This document shows positions 12,701-23,488 of a stretch of 64,000 nucleotides of DNA, one piece after another; position 1 is the stretch's first letter, and every line of letters begins with the position of its first letter. The position numbers and the translations under genes were made by a program. The notes under the pieces were generated by a model that had not been told where the DNA came from, did no database searches, and worked only from the letters and a program-made list of their open reading frames with translations. Origin of the DNA: Jackrogersella multiformis. Lineage: Eukaryota; Ascomycota; Sordariomycetes; Xylariales; Hypoxylaceae. Location of the stretch: assembly GCA_902806575.1 (NCBI GenBank), contig CADCXD010000002.1, positions 1,984,001 to 2,048,000 of the forward strand, written 5' to 3'.

Positions 12701-15267
12701 AGCGAGCAAGGGACGCATCTGATACATACCCTGAGGACTGATACCAAGCGCGTCGCCGTCGGCGCCCTCGACCGGATCCTGACTAGCTTGATGTCCGAGA
12801 TGTCGCTGATCTCGGTCAGCGAGGTGCGCAACTTCTCGGCCGTCAGCCACGAAGCTCTCGCGATGGTCAAGAGCGACATCCGATACGCCCTCTCGTCCGC
12901 CGGGGACGTCTTCTCTTACGTCTTCGGCGGGGGCTATTCGGACAAGTGGGCCGCGGCCAGATCTTGGATTTCCGTCTTCGGGCCGATCGCGTTCCAGCTC
13001 CTGAGGTCCGTTCCCGGCATCGCCGCCCAGCCCGGATCGTGGATGTTAAACCTCAGCCTCTCCGAGCCGCCTTCGTCGGTAAACCCCGGGCTCGCTTACT
13101 GGGACGCGAACGACAGGACCTGGGCTATCCTCGTGGGATACGTCTCTCTGGCGGTCGCCGCCGGGCTTTATCTCGCCAGGGGGACGCCCTTGTCTTCGGG
13201 GCAGACCGCTCAGGAGTGGGAGGCCTCGGTCATCGACGCGCTGAACCAGGCTAGCGGCGTGATGAAGGTGATCTTGATCATCAGCATAGAGATGCTGATA
13301 TTCCCTCTGTACTGCGGCCTGCTGCTAGATTTGGCGCTGCTTCCTCTCTTCGAAGGGACGAGCGTCAGGTCTCGGCTCCTCTTCACCTACAACTATCCCC
13401 TCACCTCCATCTTCGTGCACTGGTTCGTCGGTACTGGTTATATGTTCCATTTCGCGTTATTCGTCTCCATGTGCCGCAAGATTATGCGGAAAGGCGTGCT
13501 TTGTAAGTAAACCTACCCCTGAGTCTTCGTAGGACCTGCTATCACGTCACGTACGGCTTTGCTAATTGGGGAGCAGACTTCATCCGCGACCCGGACGATC
13601 CCGAATTCCACCCTGTGCGCGATGTTCTCGAGCGCAATGTTACTACTCAGCTCCGCAAGATACTATTCTCGGCGTTCGTCTACGGGGCACTCGTCTTGAT
13701 CTGTCTAGGAGGAGTTGTGTGGGGATTGTCCCTGGCTCTGCCGAACGTCCTTCCGATTCACTACTCGTCTAACGAACCTGTCCTGGAATTTCCTATCGAT
13801 CTTCTCTTCTATAATTTCCTGATGCCCCTCGCCGTCAGGTTCTTCAAGCCCAGCGACGGCCTGCACGCCATGTACACCTGGTGGTTCCGAAAGTGCGCCA
13901 GAGCCCTGCGGCTGACTTGGTTCCTCTTCGGGGAGCGGCGCGTGGACGAGGAGGGCACGCTAGTCCTCCCCCGCGCCTCGCCCTATCAGAATCTCCCTTG
14001 GTGGTGCCGGGTCTTCCTCGAAGTCAGCGGCGAGAACAAGGTCATCCCGAAGACGTGGCAGGACACGTTCACGGGAGGCAAGGCCAAACCCTCCTCGAGG
14101 ATCTCCGTGGACGAGATGAGCCTTCACGGCGCTAGGAAGAAGATACTTGTCGAGTCCGGGCAGCTTATCCCCAACGGTCGTTTCGTGCGGTCGCCGGCGT
14201 CCGACCAGGTTAAGATTCCTAAGGGGCAGTCGGTATTCCTCGACGTGTCGGAGCACGACGTCAGACGGGACGGCAGGCTAGATCGACCGGACGCGGACCT
14301 CTACTCGGGCGCTCATTACCAGTTCGTCTACGTGCCCCCCTTGTTTCGCTTCCGCATATTCTTGTTTATCCTCTTCATATGGATATTCGCGGCCGTGACG
14401 GGGGTCGGCTTAACGATCGTGCCGCTCGTCTTCGGCCGCCGCATGTTTAAGATTCTCATCCCTTCTCACATACGAACCAACGACATCTACGCATTCAGCA
14501 TCGGCATCTACATCCTCGGCTCTCTAGGTTACTTCTTCTTTCACCTACGGCCGATGCTCGACAAGCTGAGAGCCTGGACGTCGTCCGTGGCAGACTCGGT
14601 GCTGGACCGCCACGCAACTCAGCGCGCCGTCCAGATTACGACACGCGCATGTCGATTATTATACACCTACGCTGTTCTACTTATTGTCTTTCCCCTGCTC
14701 ATTACGCTTCTGGTAGAGCTTTATTTGCTCATGCCGCTGCATACTTACATGTATCCATCCGGAACAGAGCGGCTCGGCGGCTTAGGAGAGGTCCATACCA
14801 TCCGGGTCATACAGGCTTGGACCTTAGGTATCCTCTACCTTAAGCTTGGCTCTCGAGCCTTGACGCTCTACGGAGGCAGGCCTGCCCATGCGGTACGGGC
14901 CGTCCTCCGTCGCGGATGGCTGGAACCCGACGTCGGCGTCTTGACTCGCGCGTTTGTGATACCCGGAGTCGTAGCGTCGTCGATCATGATCATCACGCCC
15001 CCGATCGCGGCCTCGTTAATTCTCCGCCGAGTCATGGACGTCGACGCCGGGGTGACTCGCGAAATGCGGGTCTTGACGTTCCGCCTCGCCTATCCGCTCA
15101 TGGCGCTCTTCTGGGCAGGGCTGCTTATGACCCAAAACATGCTGCGCGTACTCCAGGGCTGGCAAGTTCGGATTAGAGACGAAGCCTACCTTATGGGGGA
15201 ACGGCTTCATAATTTCGGCGGCACGGCATCTAAAGTGTCGAATTGGAAGGGCAGCTCGAGGCTGTAG
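9782..15267 (+). CDS. SSM4: ER/inner nuclear membrane RING-CH E3 ubiquitin ligase (Doa10/MARCH6 family)
   Basis: Two exons, 9782-13502 and 13577-15267 (74-bp intron, GTAAGT, GCTAAT branch), give 1803 residues. The RING-CH finger is complete: Cys50, 53, 67, 69, His77, Cys80, 93 and 96. Many membrane segments follow, for example about residues 130-165, 305-325 and 900-920. The last 30 residues contain RDEAYLMGERLHNFG (1774-1788), matching the conserved C-terminal element of Doa10. By family it works with Ubc6/Ubc7-type E2 enzymes to ubiquitinate misfolded and short-lived proteins at the ER and inner nuclear membrane (ERAD-C). It is longer than yeast Doa10 (1319) because of acidic, Ser-rich inserts at about 355-890, including a KGKGKGK run near 598. 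A second in-frame ATG at 9863 (GCCATGG) lies ahead of the RING finger and is an alternative start. Confidence 0.95.
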
Positions 15268-16602
15268 AGGTTGGGCATCATTGCACACATAAGACAGAAC
15301 GTAGCTCGACTGATGAGATGAATAGAATAAATAGCCTTAGAAATTACAGAGTTGTACTGTAGTAAATATTAACGAGTGGTGTGTACCTAGGTACCTAGTG
15401 TTCTCCCTGGAATTTGAATGGGATGACTGGTGCCGTCTACATCCTACGTACCTAAGTATGTACCCCTATCTACTGGCCTGCCTTACCGCCCTAGATTCTT
15501 AGGTAGTGTGGGGATATCATGTGATTTCCGGGTGTGCGGCCCTTTCCCCCGCACCCAACCCATCACATCCCACAGCACAACTTAGCAGAAACAACAACAA
15601 ATCAAGTGCTAGAATATGATGATCATTGACCAACCCTTCATTAGCAATTCATAAGACGCGAAACTACCGCCATATCCGAGTGGGCAATCTTGCAAATGAC
15701 ACAATGCTTGGTAGCACAGCTGGCATGGAGTAGGTAAGCATCTCAATGGTAAATATTCCGCTTTACAGACGAGTACGAACTATCGTAATGATCCTTCAAG
15801 ATCTCTTAAGGCTCTAAACAAGCGGAAATACTTTGTTTGGCCTTAGCTACCTAGCGAGTTACGTAAACGGTAGATGTGAGATTTGGCGGGTTAGGGTAGA
15901 CGATAGCGGCAGCGAGCCCTACACTCCTCGACCGCGTACGCATACCGGCAATTGCGAAACGTACCTACGCATCAACAGGTACAACAGGTACGACAGGCAT
16001 GAATAACGGTGTCTTGATTCATGGATGTAATGTAGCAGGTTGGTAGGTAACGGAGACCCGAAACTCTCTGCTCTATCTACGCCTATTCTACTAATTAGAA
16101 CCGACGGACCCGGTAGTCTTCGAGTATTTCGTGATGAGGAAGTCCTCCCTACCCTCGGTAGAAAAAAAAGCGAGTTTATAAAAAATGAGCCCTCGAAGGA
16201 ACGCCCCGACGGGATTGGATTTTCCGATCATCTCGGCTCCGGCAGACGGCGCGAGGATCCCTCCGAAGCCCGCGGGGATATATTATTTAAGAGACAGAAA
16301 TGCCGGCCTCCGCCGCGCTTGGCTTACTAGAGTGCACCTTATCGGAGGCGCGGGGCGGTTAACTTCCCCCTTTTGTTACTGGTGTGCCCCGCCAATCCTG
16401 CCCATATATGCTCACGTTTGGTTTATGTCATGTTTATGTTTATATACTATATACACCATTACTTCACCCGTCGTATGGCAGTAGCAGTAGCACCGGCAGC
16501 GGCAGTAGAAGCAACAGCGGCATTGCTATCCTCTTCCCTCAGCGGCTCCATATAGTCGACAGTAACGAACGCGACGCCTTGGTGACCTTCGCCGACGTCC
16601 TC
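15268..16602. other. Spacer between convergent genes
   Basis: 3' flanks of the Doa10 gene (+) and the MFS efflux gene (-). No gene seen. The palindrome TACCTAGGTACCTA occurs at about 15383-15396. Confidence 0.5.
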
Positions 16603-18747
16603 CTACGACTGATGCTGCTGCGGCTGCAACGTCGGCGAAGGCAAAGAGGCGATGGTGTTCAGGTTCTGCAGGCGGCGGTGGAGGTGGTGGTGGGAGACGC
16701 CTTCCTCGCTGTCGCTCTCCACGGACTTCCGATGGTGGTCCAGGCTGTTCCGCCTGCTGGCGTTGCGGCTGGCCTGTCGGCTCTGGCGCCGGCTCGCGGC
16801 CTGCTGGCTCGAATAGTACGAGTTGTGGCGCGACGCGGACATGCGGTCGCCGGGGCGCTTCTGCATGACCTCGAGGGTCGGGGCGTTGGGCGCGGTGGCG
16901 GGCCGCGAGTGCGTCGCGGTGGGCGGGCGCGTCCCGTCTCCTACCGTCGAGGGGCGGTGCGAGTGCACGTGGCTGAGCGGGTGGCCGGCGTAGTCGACGG
17001 CGCCCTGGGCCAGGCTCTGGGCGAAGGGCGAGCGCTTGCGCAGGACGGGGCCCTTCCAGTAGATGACGTAGACGGCGATGACGAGGACGAAGGCGATGCA
17101 GAAGAGGATGGTGGAGGCGTACTGCAGGTTCATGCCCTTCTCGGCGCCGATGTTGGTGTAGAAGGGGGTGGCCGGGAGGGTGAGGACGCCGGCCAGGAAG
17201 TCGCGGGCCCAGCCGTTGCCGCCGGTGGCCGAGGCCGAGTACGGCCCGTAGGCGCAGATCATGTAGTCGATGGTGGCCATGTAGATGGCGTAGTTGGCGA
17301 TGCCAATGAGGCAGGTCCCGAACATGGAGCCGATCCAGTGGAGCGGCGGACCGCTGCTCGTCCAGGCGAAGATGATGAGGCCGATGGGCAGGCAGGGCGC
17401 CAGCCAGAGCAGCAGGGACATGCGCGACTCGTACTGCGCGTGCTCGTCCTCGGGGTGCTTCTCGCGGCGCGCCTCGTTCCGCTTGAAGGCCGGCAGGAAG
17501 AAGAGCCAGCCGAGGACGTAGCCGAGGCCGATGGGCAGGAACGCGAGGCCGACCTGCCAGGAGTTGAAGTTCCACCGCTCTCCATAGACGAGCACGAACG
17601 ACTGGATCTGCATGAAGATGAGGGCGTCCGAGAACCCGGAGAGCAGCGACAGCGTGAGCACGATGGGCTCGGTGAGGAACATGCGGAAGGGGCGCAGCCA
17701 GGTGTAGATCAGCTCCTTCAAGGTGAACCGCTTCCAGAAGGATTCGATCTCGTCCGGCCCGTAGATGTTGGGGTCCTCGCCCGTCTTCCTGCGCTTCTTG
17801 GCGATCTGGTTCAGCATGATGGTCGTGCGCGTCTCCGGTACCGTAAACAGGTGCAGCAGCTGCACGGAGCCGCCGAAGATAAGCTGGATCCAGATACACC
17901 ATTTCCACGATTGCGCGGGTGGCAAGATCTCGACGAAGCCGCCGACGATAGGCCCGAGGATTGATCCGCCGACGGAAGAAAATACACTGCGATGATAGAA
18001 TGTTAGTCCAAATACTAAGTACCGAGTTTCTAGGTGATTATCCGTCTTGTCTGATCCGCTATATAAGATCGAGTGATAATCTTCAAAGGTGACTGAGTTC
18101 GTAGGGCTGGTGATTTGGATGAGCCCAGAAAAGGGAAAAAAGACTTACATGTAGGCTACGGCATATTGCTGCCTATCGCTTTCGAACAGATCGGCGACCA
18201 TACCCAGCGTCACGCTACCCCCCGCGGTGGAAAGGCCTCCGAGAGCCCTGCCGGCCAGGAGGCAGCCGAAGTTGGGAGCTAGGACGACCGGTAATGTAAA
18301 TAAATTCACGAAAAATAAGGAAGCCTGCAGGATGGGCTTGCGGCCGAACTCTTCGGACCACGGAGCCCACAGCTCGCAGCCGAAAGCGTAGGTGATGAGG
18401 AAGATGGCGGCGCCAAGACGGGCGGCCTGCTCGCTGACGCCGAAATGGTCGGAGATCCCCTCGAGACCGTTCGAGTACAGAGAGGTGTTGAAGTTCATCG
18501 AGGTCTGGACGAGGAAGATGACGGTGAGGATCCACCACTTCTTCCACGCGGGAAAGGCGAAGCCGAGCTCGCTCTCGCAGTCTTCCTCCCTGAGCTCCCG
18601 CTTGCCCGCCCCGGCCTCGACCTTCTCCTTGTCGACCACCCTGCCGGCGATGGTCTGGTCGGCGGTACGACCGTCATTGACGTGGCCGACCGTCTCCTCG
18701 GAGCTGTAAGTCGGGTGTTCCTCCTCTTTTTTCGAAATCTCGTCCAT
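16603..18747 (-). CDS. MFS drug/polyamine efflux transporter, DHA1 type
   Basis: Two exons, 18747-18149 and 17986-16603, joined by an intron starting GTAAGT and ending CGCAG, give 660 residues. The N-terminus (about 70 residues) is charged and cytosolic. The first half has FAFPAWKKWWILTVIFLVQ, then FLITYAFGCELWAPWSEEFGRKPI (the MFS loop 2-3 motif) and GRALGGLSTAGGSVTLGMVADLF, typical of the 12-segment DHA1 drug:H+ antiporters such as yeast Tpo-type pumps. The second half starts after a long cytosolic loop (DEIESFWKRFTLKELI). The C-terminal tail of about 140 residues is Ser/Arg/His-rich and disordered, longer than in many relatives. Likely a plasma-membrane exporter of drugs, polyamines or own metabolites; the substrate is not predictable. 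No biosynthetic gene lies beside it. Confidence 0.88.
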
Positions 18748-19309
18748 GGTTAGCTGGCTACCTAGGCAGCTGGCTGGCAGATAGAGCGCGGCAGATACAG
18801 CAAGTATGGTCTCAACAGGAGGTTAACACAGAAAGCGTTGTTACTGACGTAAAAATGCCCTCGTAACGACACGAGAGCACTCGACCAAGACCGCCAAGAC
18901 CAGGAAGGGCAAGGAAGGGAGGCAAATAATAAACAAAAATGAGATCGGGAAGCCCTTTGGTATGAGACCGACGGGTATGATGTAAGTGGCTTAGGTGGCA
19001 GAGATTAGGCCCGAGACAAAAGGCTTAAGAGAAACAAGACTTCGAGACAACGTGAAGGCCGGTCTGGGGAAGGTCTCCAGTTTATATACGCGAGATGACG
19101 GCGGCGGATCTAAAGCTTATTGAGAGATATACAAAAAGGACCAATAAGACTTTGACCGGGAAGAGGCGAGACAGGCAAGCAGGCAGGCAGAGAGCGCGAC
19201 CGAACCGCAGACAAAAAGAAAAGTGGGAAGTCATCAGGGACCTCGGAAGCAGACCAGTGACAGGACGAGCGCAGTCAGCTTGTATCATACCTACATCCAT
19301 ACCTACATA

Positions 19310-19348
19310 CCTAGCATACATACCTAGCATACATACTTAGCATACATA
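19310..19348. repeat. 13-bp tandem repeat, three copies
   Basis: Three head-to-tail copies of CCTAGCATACATA, the third with one change (CTTAG...). They lie about 560 bp upstream of the MFS efflux gene. Confidence 0.9.
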
Positions 19349-19440
19349 CCAGGTAGGTACCTACCTAGCATACCTTGCAATCGGTCAGTCCACACTTGCG
19401 GATGGACGTATGCAGGTTTAGGTATCCCATGTATGCGAGT

Positions 19441-19500
19441 ATGGATATAGGTATGGATGTAGGTATGGATGTAGGTATGGATGTAAGTATAGATGTAGGT
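19441..19500. repeat. 12-bp tandem repeat, five copies
   Basis: Five consecutive 12-bp units of ATGGATGTAGGT. Copies 2 and 3 are identical; copies 1, 4 and 5 each carry one change. Confidence 0.9.
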
Positions 19501-19830
19501 ACGTAAGTACTATAGTGGGTATATCTCGGTGTCTTTATCCCTATCCTCCAACCTCCGTCGACAAAGAAAATCAGAAAAAATAAGGTCGACGCTACACTGG
19601 TCGTCTACTACGGCTAGTGCTATAAGAACCATTGGACCCTGTAGGTTTCTTTTTCTCGTACATGACGCTACCGGGGCTACCCTATGGATCATAACAAGGA
19701 TAATTGGGATAATTGGGTTTGAGAGTAGTGAATGGTCGAGATGGAAGCCTCGCGTGCGATTCGCGGCAGGAAATCGGGATGGAAGGGGGGATGGGATTGG
19801 GCTTCCTGGGCTTCTACGAAAGAAAAGGCA

Positions 19831-19854
19831 GTTCGAACGTTCGAACGTTCGAAC
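19831..19854. repeat. Palindromic 8-mer GTTCGAAC in three tandem copies
   Basis: Three perfect copies of GTTCGAAC head to tail. Each unit is its own reverse complement, so the whole tract can form a hairpin or bind a dimeric factor in either orientation. Confidence 0.9.
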
Positions 19855-20690
19855 GGCTCACTCTATCCGCGTCCGCAGGTCGAAGGTATGACGACAGCAC
19901 TAGCTGCAGGTCAGGTCAAGTCAGGTCTGGTTGGGCTGGTTTTAGGAATGTTCTTTCGTCTCGTCGTCTTTTCGTCCTTAGCTCCCACTTCGGCCAGTTC
20001 GGCCAAGCAGGACCGGTGGGTGGTGTGAAACCCGGGAGGAATCCGACAAGATGATAGATGTCGATTCTCGTTGGCACGTTGGCAGGCTAGACGTCCAAGA
20101 CGTCCACGTTCAACCGTCTTCTGGTTCTGGCAAATCCGGGGCCCCCTTTGGGGTGAACCGGATGCAGGATTTCATGTCAGACGACCCCATGTCTATGCAA
20201 GCCTACGGCGCACGGTTTATGAGGGTCGATTCTTTTTTTTTCTGGGGAATGCGGGAAATAATAGACTTGTTTAATTTTGGTTTTTTGGGCTGATTTTTTC
20301 ACGGCGGGTAAATTTTTTTTTTTTGGAGATCGAGTTGGGGGCAAAGGGGGGAAGGAAGGGGAAAGAGAAAAAGAGAGCTGTAAGAAATCCAATTTTTGGT
20401 ACACGCATGGTACATTAACGTACCCTCCATTACGATTATACCTTACCAAGATAGGCATAAAGACTCAAAGGGAAGACACGTCGCAGCAAGACGATCTAGA
20501 AAGCATCTGGAAAGTGAAATGCGAAGACAAAGTGAAGATGACGAAGGTTAAGATGAGCCTCAGCAAGGAGATCATGATATGATGTCATATGAGGGGGCGG
20601 ATTGATATGGAGGGGACATTGGGGAATGCTTAGGGAGTACGTAGCTGCGTAGTACCTACACTAGTAATAACGGAGGATAACCCCGTAGAC

Positions 20691-20731
20691 GGTACCTAGG
20701 CAGCTAGGTAGGTACCTAGGTAGGTAGGTAG
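20691..20731. repeat. Cluster of the dispersed TACCTAGGTA palindrome
   Basis: GGTACCTAGG, GGTAGGTACCTAGG and GTAGGTAGGTAGG lie next to each other. This is one of the densest sites of the short element found in spacers across the window. Confidence 0.85.
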
Positions 20732-23465
20732 GGCGGATGGTATGGGGAGAGTTTCAACGAGGTCGACGCCATCTCTTCGCTTCCAGGTTGATACCCTCCA
20801 TAGCACCTTTGAAGCTTCGTTTCAATTACTGCCCTACCAGGCTAGGTTAATGTAGGTAGGTAGGAGGTAGCTTCGGACCCATCCGGTTTGGCATGTCAAC
20901 TCGTCGAGTACCGCGCATAGACCCATAATCTCCATAAAAAAAGAGTCAGACGTTGGGTTACATCGATTCGCACACGACAAAGAAAGAAAGGGAAAAATAA
21001 CACCGCAAAATTCCGTGGTACCGCTTCGATTACCTGGTGTGTAGATAGTACCACCCAACACACTTAAAACAACCAACACCGCGGAGGGTTCCATTCTAGC
21101 TGTGGAGGGCTGTGGAGGAAACTCGCTACTATATCTCGGTAACCAATTCGAATGCGAGAGACGTATTGTACTTATGTAGATGGGCTTGAATGGAACGATA
21201 TGAACGATATGTTTGCTACCCAATACCAAACTGCCGATTTCTTACGTGGGGTAAATGGTACGGGGAGATGGGGGAGGGAAGAGGGGATAGGATATGGAAT
21301 ATGAGATATGGGATATGGGATATGGGGAGTTAATAACATTGTTATTATCTTGACATTTTGATATCTATAGCCCTTTTGTTAATCGAGGTAAGGGCTGAAG
21401 GGCAAGCCGGTGGAGTTGGAGTATTTATGATGACGACAATATACATCCACGGATCTTCGTATAAACGGGCTGTCCAGTAGTGTAATCTCAGACGGAAATA
21501 ACTAGGATAAAAACAAAATCTGAATAGACAGCTACACTAGGTACCTAGTTCAACACGAAAATTGGTAACTAACATGATATCTGCGCTAATGATAATGACG
21601 AAAAGAAGAAGAAAAAAGGATTGCGGCGAAAAGATGAAGAGTTGAAATCACGGCGCTAAGGACATTTACAACTTAGCGTTCGTCGACCATTGCTAAATAC
21701 GTCATCGAAGGCGGGCTCGGTTTGCTTACCTGGGTGTAGATTCCGGAAGAGAGGCTGGATTACTATTACGAAGTAGGTACCTATGTGTTATGTATGTACA
21801 TAGGTACCAATACTGTATAAAATATACAGGGGTAGCTTCTACTCCCTGTCCCTGTCAGCATGCTCTGCTAGTCGTATTTAAGCCTAGCTCGTCTAGGCAA
21901 AAGCCTCACACGGCGCGTATGTAAGCACTAAGGCCACTAGGGTCGTTTGTCTGCCGGCGCGGCGTCTTTTTCCCTTTTCTTTCTTCCACTTCTTCCATGG
22001 CATGCCTTTTAAAAAGTCGCCGCATCATGGATTCCCGCATCGATAGCTTGGCACGCGCGGGATACCTACCTCTGCCTAGGCTATACAAATTTCAGCCGAG
22101 CCGTCAACGTAGCGACGGCCTCGAACGAGCCAGCATGTTATAATTCCACATCGACAGCTCATAGCTATGAGTTAAGGTGAGATGACCTCGGGCTGCTCGG
22201 GCTTGTATTGTACCTAGTTGTACTGTGCAGGGGCTGGGTTAGAAAATCAACATCCCAAAGCTGTCAAGTCAAGCTTTTGCCGTGACTTTAGGCCTTCCTA
22301 GAGGATTCTTGGCGAGCCATTCTAGTGTAGGAGTCATCCTAGTTGAAGGTACTTAAGCTGTTAGGTACCATGATGGGCTTCTCCTTTTTCACTGCCTGTT
22401 AACTATCTAGGTACGCATTACCTGACTGCCTGACAGAATATTATTCTGTCTGAGTACATAAAACAGCAGATCTACTCGATTTATGTAAATATCGCTCAAA
22501 TCCGAATCTATGATTAAAACCAAATAATCCTTTACACACGGCCCCCCTCCCTGGCGTCGTGGACGAATATCTTCACCGTGCGGGCTCGTCGGTCATTTAT
22601 AATTAGACGCGATGGACCGCATGCCCCATACTTTTGGCCCGGGATACTCTTGTTGGTCCAGCGTTGTCAATCATTGCGCTAATAGGTACCTAGGCCGCCT
22701 GGCCGCTAGGAAGGAATAAGGAATCGAACAATGGCTGTACTAATACCTACCTAGCCCTAGTCGAGGCTTAGTAATAATAGATCGTTGGCCATGTGCTTCG
22801 TTACTCGTAGCGAAATTTTCTTTCCTAAGAAACCCGCCAGCCCGGATTATTCCATTAAAGACCACCATCTTGGAAGTTGGAACCACACCGTTCTGACCGT
22901 TCTTCTACTTGGAGATAGCTCGGCCTCTTGGCCACCTTTTTATCCTCCTCGTCAGCGACGGGCAAGGCACCTGACACGGTCACGAGACTCCAAGAAACAT
23001 CACGTCAAATTACCCCTTAGTCGCGTTCCAGAACATTCCATTGAAAGTTCGTCTTTGGGGTCAAAAGCAAGCAGGACTACTTTCGCTACGATCCATACAA
23101 TTACCTAAGAAGTCGGCAAAAAGTTTGCCAAGTAAGGTTGCAGGAATTCAGAGACCCAGTCTGTTGCCGAACATATCATCATTAGTTACGAAATAAACTG
23201 TTGAATCTTCGAAAGCCTTAACCCAACACCGAGCGAGACATTACTAACTTGCTGACCGACGCTAGTTCCAGACGCAGATACATCGTGTCACTTTAATATT
23301 TTCCCACTGGAATGTAGAACTCGTCTTCGGCAGATCCTCAAGCGTTGCTGCGAATCTTCTCGCTCACGAGCTACATTTTTTAATTGTTTGGCGAAGCGTT
23401 TAGGTTAGCTACGGCAACAAGACAACATTCCCGAAGCATACGTTCTTGGCCCGATTTACTAGCTA

Positions 23466-23488
23466 CTACACTACACTACACTACACTA
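23466..23488. repeat. (CTACA)n pentanucleotide repeat
   Basis: Four perfect CTACA units followed by CTAGA. It lies in the gene-poor region. Confidence 0.85.

Noticed and set aside
15890..15900. TTAGGG telomere-type hexamer
   Set aside because: Only one copy is present; no array, so no internal telomeric repeat.
16384..17964. Long + strand open frame of 526 codons
   Set aside because: It is antisense to the MFS efflux gene. Its sequence is low-complexity Val/Gly/Asp/Arg without domains, as expected from the complement of GC-rich codons, and it does not start with a credible Met.
20834..21229. 131-codon minus-strand frame
   Set aside because: Random-looking composition, no domain, and it overlaps spacer repeats.
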